Made by a program: the position numbers and the translations under genes | DNA from: Marinobacterium lutimaris | GTDB taxonomy: Bacteria; Pseudomonadota; Gammaproteobacteria; Pseudomonadales; Balneatricaceae | Assembly (NCBI RefSeq): GCF_900108065.1 | Contig: NZ_FNVQ01000006.1 | Location: 1 to 64,000, forward strand | Reading direction: 5' to 3' | Length of the DNA: 64,000 nucleotides | Part shown: positions 45,292 through 55,008 of the stretch, piece by piece | Layout of the letters: each line of letters opens with the position of its first letter | Position numbering within the stretch: the first letter of the stretch is position 1 | Notes under the pieces: generated by a model | Told to the model about the DNA's origin: nothing | Database searches by the model: none | Seen by the model: the letters and a program-made list of their open reading frames with translations, nothing else

Positions 45292-45900
45292 TTATGCGTC
45301 TTCGTCACTGATACCGATATTGCTGACGCCTTCGTTTTCAGCAAGTGTACGAAGGTCACGGATAAAGGCCGCATTGGGCTGGCGCTGACCACGCAGGCGC
45401 TCCAGCACCTCTTCGCGGAAGGACTCTTCATCCAGCATCAGCTCATGGGTGTTGATAAAGCGTACCAGCTCCTCATCGGACATCTGGTCATCGCCTTCGC
45501 TGATTTCGATAAACCCGGCGACACACTCATGGGAAAGGCTGGCCACTTCCAGCGCCTCGGCCGCATCGCCTTCGATGACGCAGGTGAGGGTGGAGTAAAG
45601 TGCAACCACCGCCGCATGTGCCGGCATGGCGCCGTACATATCGAACTCTTCCAGGTCCGGGATGTTAGCCTCGACATTGTCGAGCTGAACCTCGGCATTG
45701 ATACGCGAGCCGGTGCCGGCGAGCTGATTCCAGACTCCGTCGAGAATGCTGCGCAGCTGCTTGTGATCGCCAAACTCCATCAGTCGCGAAAACAGCAGGA
45801 AGTTGGGGAACATACGTTCGCTCAATGCCGCTGAGAAAGCGACGAGCTGCCAGCTTTCCAGTCCATTGAGTTGTTTGTCGAGTTTCAGCGGCTCACTCAT
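45292..45900 (-). CDS. YjaG/DUF416 family protein
   Basis: A 202-aa cytosolic protein of the DUF416 (YjaG) family, function unknown. Recognisable: LESWQLVAFSAALSERMFPNFLLFSRLMEFGD at the N-terminus, MYGAMPAHAAVVALYSTLTCV in the middle, and the acidic C-terminal half with VRFINTHELMLDEESFREEVL. Length is normal. The ATG has TAAGATG context with a plausible AGATAAG upstream. Its 3' side carries two palindromic elements. Confidence 0.85.
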   Translation of the reverse strand: MSEPLKLDKQLNGLESWQLVAFSAALSERMFPNFLLFSRLMEFGDHKQLRSILDGVWNQLAGTGSRINAEVQLDNVEANIPDLEEFDMYGAMPAHAAVVALYSTLTCVIEGDAAEALEVASLSHECVAGFIEISEGDDQMSDEELVRFINTHELMLDEESFREEVLERLRGQRQPNAAFIRDLRTLAENEGVSNIGISDEDA

Positions 45901-46201
45901 CTTATCTCCGGTCTAATCAGATCGATCGGGCTTGGTCCCATATTGTACGGCTTGAACGAGGATACCAACAGGCTGATACTCGGTTAATCGGTGCCAGAAT
46001 AGAAAAGACCCTGTTTTAATAAGGCTTTAACCGATATTTGCGTACTCTAATTATACTGTCTAATTTAAAGAACAAACTCGGTCGCACAGTCACCGGTCAA
46101 CTGCGCGAACCTTATGGACCCGGTGCCTTAAGGTGTTAACGCGAGCCGCCCAGCGTTAGCTCAGGGATAAGCACCGCACTGAAATGTGGAAGGACTCGCC
46201 T
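45901..46201. other. Intergenic region upstream of the EAL gene
   Basis: About 300 bp without a gene, AT-richer than its surroundings. TATACT at about 46052 resembles a -10 for the plus-strand gene, without a clear -35. Short complementary words CGGTTAA and TTAACCG occur near 45983 and 46026. Nothing further is recognised. Confidence 0.35.
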
Positions 46202-48454
46202 ATGAGTACCGCTTTCGAACGGCTGGCCATCCCGGAACGTGCGCCCACGGCTGCCGATATAGCCCAACGTCCCGCATGCTGGAAACTTCTCAGCGTCGAG
46301 GACGACCCAACCTACCAGGCGTCACTGCTTTATAGCCTGGGAAACCTCGAATACGACGGTATTCCGGTCGAAATTCTCACCGCGGGCTCTGCTGCCGAAG
46401 CCGCTTCGCAGCTCAGCGCCCATCCCGATATCGCCGTCGTGCTGCTCGATGTGGTGATGGATGAGGATGACAGCGGCCTGCGCCTGGTCAATACCATCCG
46501 CGAGCGTCTCGGCAACCATCGAATTCGTATCATCCTGTTAACCGGCCAGCCAGGCATGGCACCGCGTAATGATGTAATGCGTCAGTACGATATCGACGAT
46601 TACTGGCAGAAAGCCGACCTCAAGGCCGACCAGCTGATCACCCTGATCACCGGCAACCTGCGTACCTGGATCTATATCACCGAGCTGGAACGGGCACGGC
46701 AGGGTCTGCAGCTGCTGGTGGAAGCAAGCCGGGCGCTAACCAGCAAACGTGACCTGAAGAGTTTCAGCCACACCCTGCTGGAGCAGATCGGCAACATCAT
46801 CGGCGCCGATGAAGGCGGTATTGTCAGCGCCGTCTCCAACGAGAGCGAATCCCTTGCAGAGGCCGAGGTGATGGCCAGCAGCGGCTGCTATTCAGGCCAG
46901 GCATCCAAGGTGCCCGGGCTTATCGACGACAGCGCCATACACACCGATATCGGCAACGCCCGCGCCGAGAAACGCCATATTTTCCGTGACAGTTACAGCG
47001 TGCTCTACTTTGGCAACGCAGAGATCGACCCGCGTGAATATGTCACCGTGGTGAAGTCGGATACCCGGCCTTCCCGCTACCATATCAGCCTGCTGCAGGT
47101 GTTTGCCGAACAGGTCAGCGGCGGCTTCGCCAATATTGCCCTCAACAACCGTCTCAGCGAGCTGGCGTACTACGACGACCTGCTCAACATCCCCAACCGC
47201 AACTGGCTGGTCTGGGAGATGAAACGCCTGAGCCGACAGGAACGCGCCAGGCTGCAACTGACACTGATCGACCTGGACCGTTTCTCCGATGTCACCGTAA
47301 CCCTGGGAACAGCCTTCAGCGACAAACTGATCGAGCAGATGTACAGCCAGTTAACAGAGAAGCTGGAAGATTACATCAGCATCGCCCGCACCGGCCTCGA
47401 CTCCTTCGCTATTCTCGGCCACCGCGATACCGCCCCCACGGACGCCACCATCAGGTCGCTGATTGGCCAGCCTCTGACTATCGATGGCGCCGAACACTCT
47501 CTGTCGATTACCGCCTCATCGCTGCCGCTTTCCGAACTGGACCATCTGCAGCCGCGAGAGATACTGCGCATCGCAGAGTGCTGTATCGATACCGCTCGGC
47601 AAAAACACCTCACATTCCTGGAGTACAGCGCCGGTTTCGATGAAGAGATACGCCAGCGCTACGCCCTGATGAACGATCTGCGCCTGGCCCTGGCACAGCG
47701 TGCACTGCATATCGAGCTGCAGCCCAAGGTCAGCCTGAGTGATAACCGGCTGATTGGCTTTGAAGCCCTGGCCCGCTGGGAACGCGAGGATGGCAGCCGG
47801 GTGCGGCCGGATCAGTTTATTCCATTGGCAGAAACCGCCGGCCTCATCAGCGAACTGGACCAGCTGGTTGTAGAGCTGACCTGTGAAGCGATCAAACAGC
47901 TCAACGCGGCGGGAATCGACGTACCGGTGGCCTTTAACGCCTCCAGTGACGAGCTGTTCGACCCGGACTACTTCGACACCCTGATCGGCACACTGAAAAA
48001 GTATGGCGTCAGGCCGGAACAGATGAACCTGGAGATCACCGAGTCCCGGGCGATGGAAAGCTACGAGAAGATCGCACCGCAGCTCAAGCGGCTGATCGAA
48101 ATGGGCATGGCCGTCAGTATCGACGACTTCGGCACTGGTTATTCATCCCTCTCCCATATTACCCATCTGGCCGCGACCACACTAAAAATAGACCAGGTGT
48201 TTGTGCGCCAGATCGGCGAATCGCCGCAAGCGGCCCAAGTGGTCGAGATGATTCTGCGTATCAGCGAACGCTTCGGCCTGAACGCCGTGGCCGAGGGTGT
48301 GGAAACGCTTGAACAGCGCGATCTGCTGCTGGCGAAAGGCTGCCGGGCGGGCCAGGGGTATCTCTATTCACGTCCACAGAGGCTCGAGGTTCTGATCGAT
48401 AAACTCGCCTCGAATACAGTCTTTACGCTACCGACACCCGATGAGCAGGGATAA
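46202..48454 (+). CDS. REC-DUF3369-GGDEF*-EAL c-di-GMP phosphodiesterase
   Basis: A 750-aa soluble response regulator. The N-terminal REC domain has VEDD and phosphoacceptor Asp in VVLLDVVMDEDDSG; a DUF3369-type sensor domain (about 165-320) follows; then a degenerate GGDEF domain (NIPNRNWLVWE present, but TGLDS at about 400 replaces GGDEF). The EAL domain is intact: FEALARW with Glu521, LEITESRAMES, IDDFGTGYSSLSH, LKIDQVFVRQI. Expected activity is c-di-GMP hydrolysis under phosphorylation control. I use ATG 46202 (AAGGA 7 nt upstream), not 46184. It overlaps the following histidine kinase by 14 nt, its probable partner. Confidence 0.88.
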   Translation: MSTAFERLAIPERAPTAADIAQRPACWKLLSVEDDPTYQASLLYSLGNLEYDGIPVEILTAGSAAEAASQLSAHPDIAVVLLDVVMDEDDSGLRLVNTIRERLGNHRIRIILLTGQPGMAPRNDVMRQYDIDDYWQKADLKADQLITLITGNLRTWIYITELERARQGLQLLVEASRALTSKRDLKSFSHTLLEQIGNIIGADEGGIVSAVSNESESLAEAEVMASSGCYSGQASKVPGLIDDSAIHTDIGNARAEKRHIFRDSYSVLYFGNAEIDPREYVTVVKSDTRPSRYHISLLQVFAEQVSGGFANIALNNRLSELAYYDDLLNIPNRNWLVWEMKRLSRQERARLQLTLIDLDRFSDVTVTLGTAFSDKLIEQMYSQLTEKLEDYISIARTGLDSFAILGHRDTAPTDATIRSLIGQPLTIDGAEHSLSITASSLPLSELDHLQPREILRIAECCIDTARQKHLTFLEYSAGFDEEIRQRYALMNDLRLALAQRALHIELQPKVSLSDNRLIGFEALARWEREDGSRVRPDQFIPLAETAGLISELDQLVVELTCEAIKQLNAAGIDVPVAFNASSDELFDPDYFDTLIGTLKKYGVRPEQMNLEITESRAMESYEKIAPQLKRLIEMGMAVSIDDFGTGYSSLSHITHLAATTLKIDQVFVRQIGESPQAAQVVEMILRISERFGLNAVAEGVETLEQRDLLLAKGCRAGQGYLYSRPQRLEVLIDKLASNTVFTLPTPDEQG

Positions 48455-50339
48455 CAGCGCCGCGTCCGGGCTGCAGTCACCGCGTCGCCTGGCAACCGGG
48501 CTGATCACCCTGCTGATTCTGTTGGTCTCAAGCGGCAGCTACTTCGCCTACCAGCAGCTGCTCAAGCTCTACACCCAACCGATCAGCCAGCAGCAGAGTT
48601 CAGACCTCAACTTCAGCGCCGCAACCCTCTCGCGGGAGCTCGGCCACCTGCGTGACCTGACGCTGATGATAAAACGCAGCCCGCCGGTCAGAATCGCGCT
48701 TAACCCTTACCGCTCGCTGGATCGAAACCTACTGCAGCGGGAGCTTATCCGTTTCAGCCGCGATCATGCGCTGATCTCGCAGGTGCGCTGGATAGACGCC
48801 TCAGGGGAGGAGCGAGTGCGGATCAACTTTGCCTCGGGCGAGTCTGAGATCGTTCCCCCTGAAGAACTGCAAAACAAAGCCAATCGCTACTATTTTCAAC
48901 AGGCGATGGCCTACGCACCGGGTCAGGTGTATATCAGCCCGCTGGACCTGAATATCGAGCGTGGCCAGATCGAACGCCCCCTCAAACCCACCATCCGCGC
49001 TGCGATCCGCACCACTGAAGCGGAAACGATGAGAGAGGGTGTCTTCGTGATCAACTACGATCTACGCGCCCTGCTGAACTCGATCCGAACAACCTACTCC
49101 GACAAGTCGGCCACCGAAATCATCAACACCACCGGATTCTGGTTACTGAGCCGTGCACCTGAACAGGAGTGGGGGCAGATCCTCGGCAAGCCCGAGGCGC
49201 GACTGAACCGCCAGCTTCCCAAGCTCTGGCAGCAGGTGAATGCACGCTCATCCGCCAACAATGTGTACCTGGCGGGGCGGATCTGGAGCTGGGAACGGCT
49301 GGCGCTGATCGAGCGCCCAGGCCAGGGACCGGAAGTACTGATCCTGCTGACCTCCTCATCTGAAGACCTTTTTGCCGGTATCACAGGTCAGCTCAAGCTG
49401 CTGGTAAGCCTTTGCGCGCTGGCGGTACTGGCGCTTGGAAGCTGGCTCATCTTGCTGTTTATGCGCTCGGAGGCGCGCCAGAGGCAGCTCTACCAGCGTA
49501 TCAACCAGGAGCACCAGAAACTGCAGCAGGCACACCACTCGCTGGTCACTGCCCACCGGCGTCAATCCGTGCTGCAGGAAGAGCTGGTCGAAACCCGCAA
49601 GCTCTCCTCACTGGGCATGATGGTCGCGGGCGTCGCCCACGAGCTAAACACGCCCACCGGAGGCGCGCTTATGGTGCTCAGCAGCGTTGAAGGCCAACTG
49701 TCAGAACTGGAAAAATCTCAGGGCTCGTCGCAACAGCAGGCGGCGCTTGCACGGGCCCGTCAGGGCATGGAGCTGGCCACGCGAAACCTGAACCAGGTCA
49801 GCCGCCTGATTACCAGCTTCAAGCGCCTTGCGCTGGATCGCGCGGTCGAGGAGATCCGCGACGTCGACCTCAACGACCTGGTGAGCGATTTGAAGCTGGC
49901 GCTCTCTCCGCTGTTGAAGAAAAGCCCGGTCACTCTCGAGATCGATATCCCCGATAATATCCGTCTTTACAGCCATCCCGGGATAATCTCGCAGATACTG
50001 CAGAACCTGATCGACAACGCGCTCACCCACGCTTACACCCAACAGCAGTCAGGGCAGATAACCCTGAGCGCCCGTCCGATAGACGCCAGTGGCTCGGTGC
50101 TTGAGCTGAGCGTTGCAGATGACGGTGCTGGTATCGCCCCCGGCATCAGAGACACGATCTTCGATCCTTTCGTCACCTCTGGCCGGGGTCGGGGCCACAC
50201 AGGATTAGGACTTCATCTGGTTCACCAGTGGGTTCACCGACTGCTCCATGGTAGCATCGAGGTCCAATCCGAACCCGGCCGGGGCAGCTGCTTTATCCTG
50301 CGTATCCCCGTTGACAGCCGGCTCAGCGCTGAACAGTAA
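48441..50339 (+). CDS. Membrane sensor histidine kinase with periplasmic dCache-like domain
   Basis: A 632-aa kinase. Membrane helix at about 20-40, a ~270-residue periplasmic region with Cache-like features (QVRWIDASGEERVRINFASGE, YYFQQAMAYAPGQVYISPLDLN), a second helix (about 310-335), coiled coil, HisKA with His400 (MMVAGVAHELNTPTGGALM), and HATPase (NLIDNALTHAYTQ, VADDGAGIAPG, GLGLHLVHQWVH). The HisKA type with HELNTP is common in kinases paired with c-di-GMP output. It overlaps the REC-EAL gene by 14 nt. The signal is unknown. Confidence 0.88.
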   Translation: MSRDNSAASGLQSPRRLATGLITLLILLVSSGSYFAYQQLLKLYTQPISQQQSSDLNFSAATLSRELGHLRDLTLMIKRSPPVRIALNPYRSLDRNLLQRELIRFSRDHALISQVRWIDASGEERVRINFASGESEIVPPEELQNKANRYYFQQAMAYAPGQVYISPLDLNIERGQIERPLKPTIRAAIRTTEAETMREGVFVINYDLRALLNSIRTTYSDKSATEIINTTGFWLLSRAPEQEWGQILGKPEARLNRQLPKLWQQVNARSSANNVYLAGRIWSWERLALIERPGQGPEVLILLTSSSEDLFAGITGQLKLLVSLCALAVLALGSWLILLFMRSEARQRQLYQRINQEHQKLQQAHHSLVTAHRRQSVLQEELVETRKLSSLGMMVAGVAHELNTPTGGALMVLSSVEGQLSELEKSQGSSQQQAALARARQGMELATRNLNQVSRLITSFKRLALDRAVEEIRDVDLNDLVSDLKLALSPLLKKSPVTLEIDIPDNIRLYSHPGIISQILQNLIDNALTHAYTQQQSGQITLSARPIDASGSVLELSVADDGAGIAPGIRDTIFDPFVTSGRGRGHTGLGLHLVHQWVHRLLHGSIEVQSEPGRGSCFILRIPVDSRLSAEQ

Positions 50340-50351
50340 AAGGACTGAAGG

Positions 50352-50933
50352 ATGGCTACAACGCTCTGCGTTTTCTGTGGTTCCCGTAAGGGCGCGAACC
50401 CGCGTTTCGAAAAGGTTGCGTTCGAACTTGGCACGGCGATCGCTGCCCAGGGTTCATCGCTGGTCTATGGTGGCGGTTCCGTCGGCTTGATGGGCGCAGT
50501 GGCAGACGGCGTGATGAGTGCGGGCGGCAAGGTAACCGGGGTGATTCCGGAAAGCCTGTTCAACGCCGAGGTCGCCCACCAGGGCCTGACTTCACTTGAG
50601 GTGGTTCCCGACATGCACGCCCGCAAGGCGCGTATGGCGAGCCTCGCCGATGGTTTTATCGCGTTGCCCGGCGGCATCGGCACCTTCGAGGAGCTGTTCG
50701 AGGTCTGGACCTGGGCGCAGCTGGGTTATCACGACAAGCCGGTGGCGCTGCTCAATGTGGATAACTTTTACGATCCGCTGCTCGAATTCCTCGACTACAC
50801 CCGCCGGCAGGGCTTTATTCAGGACCCGTGCCGCGCGCTGCTGGGAGTGGAAGCGGAGATCCCGGCACTGCTGGAGCAGATGAACCAGGCCATCGACCGC
50901 TCCGGCAGTCAGTGGTCACCGGAAAAGATCTAA
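50352..50933 (+). CDS. LOG-family nucleotide phosphoribohydrolase
   Basis: A 193-aa Rossmann-like protein of the TIGR00730/LOG family; characterised members cleave cytokinin or purine riboside 5'-monophosphates to base and ribose phosphate. The signature PGGIGTFEELFEVWTWAQLGYHDKP (conserved PGGxGTxxE) is complete, with VCFGSRKGANP-like start CVFCGSRKGANPRF and SLVYGGGSVGLMGAVAD. It lies 12 bp after the sensor kinase and 8 bp before the binding-protein gene, so is part of the same run, though its function looks unrelated. Confidence 0.9.
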   Translation: MATTLCVFCGSRKGANPRFEKVAFELGTAIAAQGSSLVYGGGSVGLMGAVADGVMSAGGKVTGVIPESLFNAEVAHQGLTSLEVVPDMHARKARMASLADGFIALPGGIGTFEELFEVWTWAQLGYHDKPVALLNVDNFYDPLLEFLDYTRRQGFIQDPCRALLGVEAEIPALLEQMNQAIDRSGSQWSPEKI

Positions 50934-50941
50934 CTCCCAGT

Positions 50942-51892
50942 ATGGGTCGGACCCGCCCATTGCTTTCTACCAACCGGATAAAGCAGAGCTTTGGCCGATA
51001 CCGCCTGTTTGCTGGCTGGCTTATGGGCGCCCTGCTGACTCTCACCATCCTGCCCGGCGCCGCGACTGCAGAAACGCTGATCCTGGGCCAGGTCAGCGAC
51101 CGTCCGAAGAAAGATTTCAAACAACTGCTTCCCATGGCGCGCTTTATGGCGGACCGCCTGCAGCAATATGGTTTTGATAATGCCCGGGTACAGCTTTACG
51201 ACAGCGCGGATGCACTGATCAAGGCGGTCAAACAAGGCGAGGTACACTGGATCAGCGAAACGCCCTACACCTCGGCGCGGCTGCTACAGGAAACCGGCAG
51301 CCGGCCACTGGTAAAGAAGTGGAAAAACGGTCAGCGCCAGTATCAAACGCTTATATTCACCCTCAAACAGCGCGATATCCGCTCACTGCAGGAGCTGGTG
51401 GGCCAGCGTATCGCGTTTGAACACCCCGACTCGTTCAGTAGCTATCTGCTGCCCCGCCGCATACTGGAAAACAACGGACTCTCGCTGGTCGAGCTGGAGC
51501 GTCCGGAAGACCCTGTGCCCGAGGGCAAGGTCGGCTACCTGTTCAGCCGCAACGAGAAAAACAACGCTCTCTGGGTCGACAAGCAGATCGTTGCCGCGGG
51601 AGCACTGAACAACGGTGACTGGCAGGACCCGAGCCGGGTAACGCCTGGTATGCAAGAGCACTTCAGAGTTATACACAGGTCAGACTTCTATCCCCGTGCT
51701 TTCGAGCTGGCAACACCAGCGCTTGCCGCTGACGCCGCCGAGGCTCTGCAACAGGAGCTGCTGGCACTGGACCAGGACAAGTATGCCGGGCTCTTGGCGC
51801 GCTACGAAAATAGCAAAGGATTCAGTCCCGTGGATGAGCAGGACCTCAGCTTCCTTAAGGCATTGATCGAAAGGGGAACCCAGGCACAATGA
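50942..51892 (+). CDS. PhnD-like periplasmic binding protein
   Basis: A 316-aa exported protein of the phosphate/phosphonate (PhnD) binding family. The frame is open from 50828, but I use ATG 50942, right after the LOG gene; a hydrophobic signal segment follows (LFAGWLMGALLTLTILPGAATA). The mature part has LILGQVSDRPKKDFKQLLPMARFMADRL, the loop HWISETPYTSARLLQETG, and VGQRIAFEHPDSFSSYLLPRRILEN, typical of PhnD-type ligand clefts. No ABC permease or ATPase is nearby. It overlaps the GGDEF-EAL gene by 4 nt, suggesting it is a sensory binding protein. The ligand is unknown. Confidence 0.82.
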   Translation: MGRTRPLLSTNRIKQSFGRYRLFAGWLMGALLTLTILPGAATAETLILGQVSDRPKKDFKQLLPMARFMADRLQQYGFDNARVQLYDSADALIKAVKQGEVHWISETPYTSARLLQETGSRPLVKKWKNGQRQYQTLIFTLKQRDIRSLQELVGQRIAFEHPDSFSSYLLPRRILENNGLSLVELERPEDPVPEGKVGYLFSRNEKNNALWVDKQIVAAGALNNGDWQDPSRVTPGMQEHFRVIHRSDFYPRAFELATPALAADAAEALQQELLALDQDKYAGLLARYENSKGFSPVDEQDLSFLKALIERGTQAQ

Positions 51893-54039
51893 AACGCCGT
51901 TTTTCGGTTATCGTCCGGCTATCTCTGCTACTCACGCTGCTATCTGCGCTAATCATGCTGGCATTGATGATGGCCGTGGATGACTCGCTGAAAACCTACT
52001 TTAAAGAATCCAACCGCGCCGATCAGGCAAAACTGACCGAAGTGGCGCGCAACCAGCTGCGCCATGATGCACAGCTGCTGCTCCAGTCCTTGAGCGACAG
52101 CCTGGGTGTGGATATCTATAACCAGGACCTGAGCGCCATCGGTGATGCGCTGCAGCGGCTGGGCAGGTTTCACACGCTCGACTACATCTACGTTTACGAT
52201 CACAACGGCTCCATCCTCCACGATGGCAGCGCCGATATCCCGCTCTATGGGGAGCCGATCACCTCTCACACGCCGCCCCAACTGCTGACCGGCCTGCAGG
52301 ATGCGTTGGTATGGAGTGACACGCACCTCTATCTGAACAGCCGCGTTCAGATCGGCAACGAGACGTTTGCAGCAATCAGCGCCGGTTTTGACTTCAGCCA
52401 GGCCTTCGCTGAACTCGAGGCCCATAACGAGGATCTGATCAGCGCCGAATATGGCCTGTTTCAAAATGTCCGCAAGGCGATCCTGATCACCTTCCTGATC
52501 CTGCTGCCGGTGTGCATGCTCAGCGCCGCCTGGATCACCCGTGGCATGCTCAAACCACTGCAGGTGCTGACAAACCGCAGCAGCCGTTTCGCCGAAGGGG
52601 AGCGCGACCTATCCTTCGAGCTTAACCGTCCCGACGAGTTCGGCCGCCTGGGTACAGCCCTGGAGCGGATGCGCAGAGCCCTGGAAGAGAGCCACGACCA
52701 GGTTGAACAGATGGCCTATGAGGATACCGTCACCCACCTGCCGAACCGCCGCTGGTTTCAAAACCGTCTCAGTGAAATCATGCATCGCAGCGCCAGCCTG
52801 GAGGGCGCCTTTGCAGTACTGTTTATCGATCTGGATCACTTCAAGCAGGTTAACGACACCGCCGGCCATGAGCGCGGCGATCAGCTGCTGCGGGAAGTAT
52901 CCCGGCGCCTGCAGGCCTGTGTAACGGAGAACCGCTCGCGCCGCGGCCCCGCCGCTGAGCTGGCGCGCCTGGGCGGCGATGAGTTCGTCGTGCTGCTGCC
53001 GGCGGTACAGGGTGCCGAAGATGCCGCCGAAACCGCCCGTGCCCTGCTGGCATCGCTGGCCCCGCCGTTCCTGCTGCACGGCCAGTATTTCTCCATCTCC
53101 TGCAGCATCGGCATCACCCTCTATCCGGATGACGGCGTCAGCGCCAGCGAGATTCTCAAACATGCGGACGTGGCAATGTATTCCGCGAAACAGCACGGCC
53201 GTAATCAATTTGCTTTCTTCCAGCCACAGATGACCGAAGAGATTCGCGAGCACCTGGAGATCCAGCAGGGTATCAAGGAGGCGATCGACAAGGATTATCT
53301 CTACCTCGATTACCAGCCGCTCTATTCCATGGAAAGCGGCGAGATCATCGGCGCCGAAGCACTGTTGCGCTGGCAGCACCCGATTAACGGCCTGCTGTCG
53401 CCGGCACGTTTTATCCCGATCATCGAGGAATCTGACCTGATCGAGGAGGTAACCCGCTGGGTGGCCAACCGTGCCGGCCGAGACCTGCAGAAGATCCTCG
53501 GTCTGCGTGAGCAATTTTCCATGTCGATCAATATCTCCGGCGCGGCCCTGCACCAGATGGAGATGTGCGACTACATCTGTCACCTGAAACAGAAACTGGC
53601 TCTGCCGGACAACAGCCTGTGCATAGAGATCACCGAAACCAGCATGATCAGCCACCTGGATAGCTGTGAGGCGGTGCTGCGACGCTGGAAACAGGCGGGT
53701 ATCGAGATCTGGATCGATGACTTCGGCACCGGTTACTCCTCCCTGGCCTACCTCAACAGCCTGTCGATCGACGGCCTCAAGATCGACCAGTCCTTTGTGC
53801 ACAACCTGATAGACGGCCACTCACGACCGCTGATCGACGCCATGATCGCCCTGGCTGACTCGCTGTCCATCAGTACCGTGGCGGAAGGCATAGAAACTGA
53901 CCGACAGCATGCAGAACTGAAGGCAATGGGGGTAGAGTACGCTCAGGGCTTTGGACTGGCGCGGCCAATGCGCATCGACAGCCTGATCGAGCTGCTGGAT
54001 GACGAACATCGGAATGCGGAGGCGCTGGCCGAGCCATGA
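51889..54039 (+). CDS. Membrane GGDEF-EAL c-di-GMP protein
   Basis: A 716-aa inner-membrane protein. Helix at about 9-28, a ~160-residue periplasmic domain (about 30-195), a second helix (about 200-222), HAMP-like segment, then GGDEF with intact GGDEF at 362-366 and EAL with Glu490 (GAEALLRW), LCIEITETSM, IWIDDFGTGYSSLAYL, LKIDQSFVHNL. Both catalytic sites look complete, so it could make and degrade c-di-GMP, switched by the periplasmic domain. It overlaps the PhnD-like gene (upstream) and the beta-barrel gene (downstream) by 4 nt each. Confidence 0.9.
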   Translation: MKRRFSVIVRLSLLLTLLSALIMLALMMAVDDSLKTYFKESNRADQAKLTEVARNQLRHDAQLLLQSLSDSLGVDIYNQDLSAIGDALQRLGRFHTLDYIYVYDHNGSILHDGSADIPLYGEPITSHTPPQLLTGLQDALVWSDTHLYLNSRVQIGNETFAAISAGFDFSQAFAELEAHNEDLISAEYGLFQNVRKAILITFLILLPVCMLSAAWITRGMLKPLQVLTNRSSRFAEGERDLSFELNRPDEFGRLGTALERMRRALEESHDQVEQMAYEDTVTHLPNRRWFQNRLSEIMHRSASLEGAFAVLFIDLDHFKQVNDTAGHERGDQLLREVSRRLQACVTENRSRRGPAAELARLGGDEFVVLLPAVQGAEDAAETARALLASLAPPFLLHGQYFSISCSIGITLYPDDGVSASEILKHADVAMYSAKQHGRNQFAFFQPQMTEEIREHLEIQQGIKEAIDKDYLYLDYQPLYSMESGEIIGAEALLRWQHPINGLLSPARFIPIIEESDLIEEVTRWVANRAGRDLQKILGLREQFSMSINISGAALHQMEMCDYICHLKQKLALPDNSLCIEITETSMISHLDSCEAVLRRWKQAGIEIWIDDFGTGYSSLAYLNSLSIDGLKIDQSFVHNLIDGHSRPLIDAMIALADSLSISTVAEGIETDRQHAELKAMGVEYAQGFGLARPMRIDSLIELLDDEHRNAEALAEP

Positions 54040-54944
54040 GATCTGCTTATCCCCTGGCGCTTGCACTGACGCTAAGCTCACCGGTATGGGCTGGCGTCGA
54101 GCTGAAAACCCAGCTTGAGTACAGCGACGGCCAGCGGCACAGCGAAACCAGTTATGAGGATGATGGCAGCTTCGACGAGCGCAGCGTGAAACGCAAAACT
54201 CGCTGGGAAAGCGACACTCTGTTCAACGCCGAACTTAACCCGGATTCCGACTGGGTCTGGAGCGCCCGCCTGGGATACAACGCCCGGCGCAGCGTAGATT
54301 TCAAGCGCGAGTACCGTGAAGATGGCTCTCTGAAGAAGGATAAAACCCGCACCGAATGGCGTCAGAGTCCATACGCCGGACTGGGTCTGCGGTGGGATTT
54401 TGGCTCCATGATCGGCGGAGATGCCTGGTCGTTCCGGGCATACCACGACCGCTTTTTCGATGTTGAGTACCGCGCCACCGGCCTGGCGGAGGATGCAAAA
54501 CCGGTGGCAGGCCGTGGCAACGGCTGGGAAACCAAGCTGACGCTCCAGGCCGAATATCCTTCGCCCTGGTACAGTCTATATCTGCTGCCTAAACTCAGTA
54601 TCAAGCATGAACAGTACAGCGCCTGGACCAACAGCGCCCAGGATGAGCGGGAAAAGGCGGAACAGGAGCTGCAGTATGAAGCGAGGCTCTGGCTAGACTG
54701 GATCATGCCCGTCGATGGCTGGGAGCTGATGTTCGGCCCCACCTGGCAGCTGGAGGACAAAGCCGAACGCAAACCAGGCAAAGCCTGGGAATGGGACAAC
54801 GAGGAGCAGTGGATCGGCACACTGAAGCTGGAGTACGAATCCCCCATGCCCGGTTTTGAAATGGAGCTGGCCGCCGAGCACTGGCTCAACGGCGCCGACA
54901 AAGACGATACACGTTACAAACTTGAACTGAGCTACGAGTTTTAG
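54036..54944 (+). CDS. Outer-membrane beta-barrel protein of unknown function
   Basis: A 302-aa exported protein: signal peptide (about 1-19, ending SSPVWA), then alternating polar/aromatic strands with many Tyr/Trp (WSARLGYNARRSV, YAGLGLRWDFG, WSFRAYHDRFFDV, WYSLYLLPKLSIKHE), and a C-terminal strand ending LELSYEF, the Phe-terminated signal for outer-membrane insertion. The strand pattern suggests a 10-12-strand barrel, with resemblance to KdgM-like oligosaccharide channels, which I cannot confirm. Its ATG overlaps the stop of the GGDEF-EAL gene by 4 nt. Confidence 0.75.
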   Translation: MRSAYPLALALTLSSPVWAGVELKTQLEYSDGQRHSETSYEDDGSFDERSVKRKTRWESDTLFNAELNPDSDWVWSARLGYNARRSVDFKREYREDGSLKKDKTRTEWRQSPYAGLGLRWDFGSMIGGDAWSFRAYHDRFFDVEYRATGLAEDAKPVAGRGNGWETKLTLQAEYPSPWYSLYLLPKLSIKHEQYSAWTNSAQDEREKAEQELQYEARLWLDWIMPVDGWELMFGPTWQLEDKAERKPGKAWEWDNEEQWIGTLKLEYESPMPGFEMELAAEHWLNGADKDDTRYKLELSYEF

Positions 54945-55008
54945 AAAGATGTTGGATAGCTGAGCAAGGAAGCTTGGCTGGATAACTCCAGGGAAAAGGA
55001 GGAACAGA

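Noticed and set aside
52609..53820. 403-codon open frame antisense to the GGDEF-EAL gene
   Set aside because: It runs across catalytic motifs of a secure gene on the other strand, and its translation resembles no protein.
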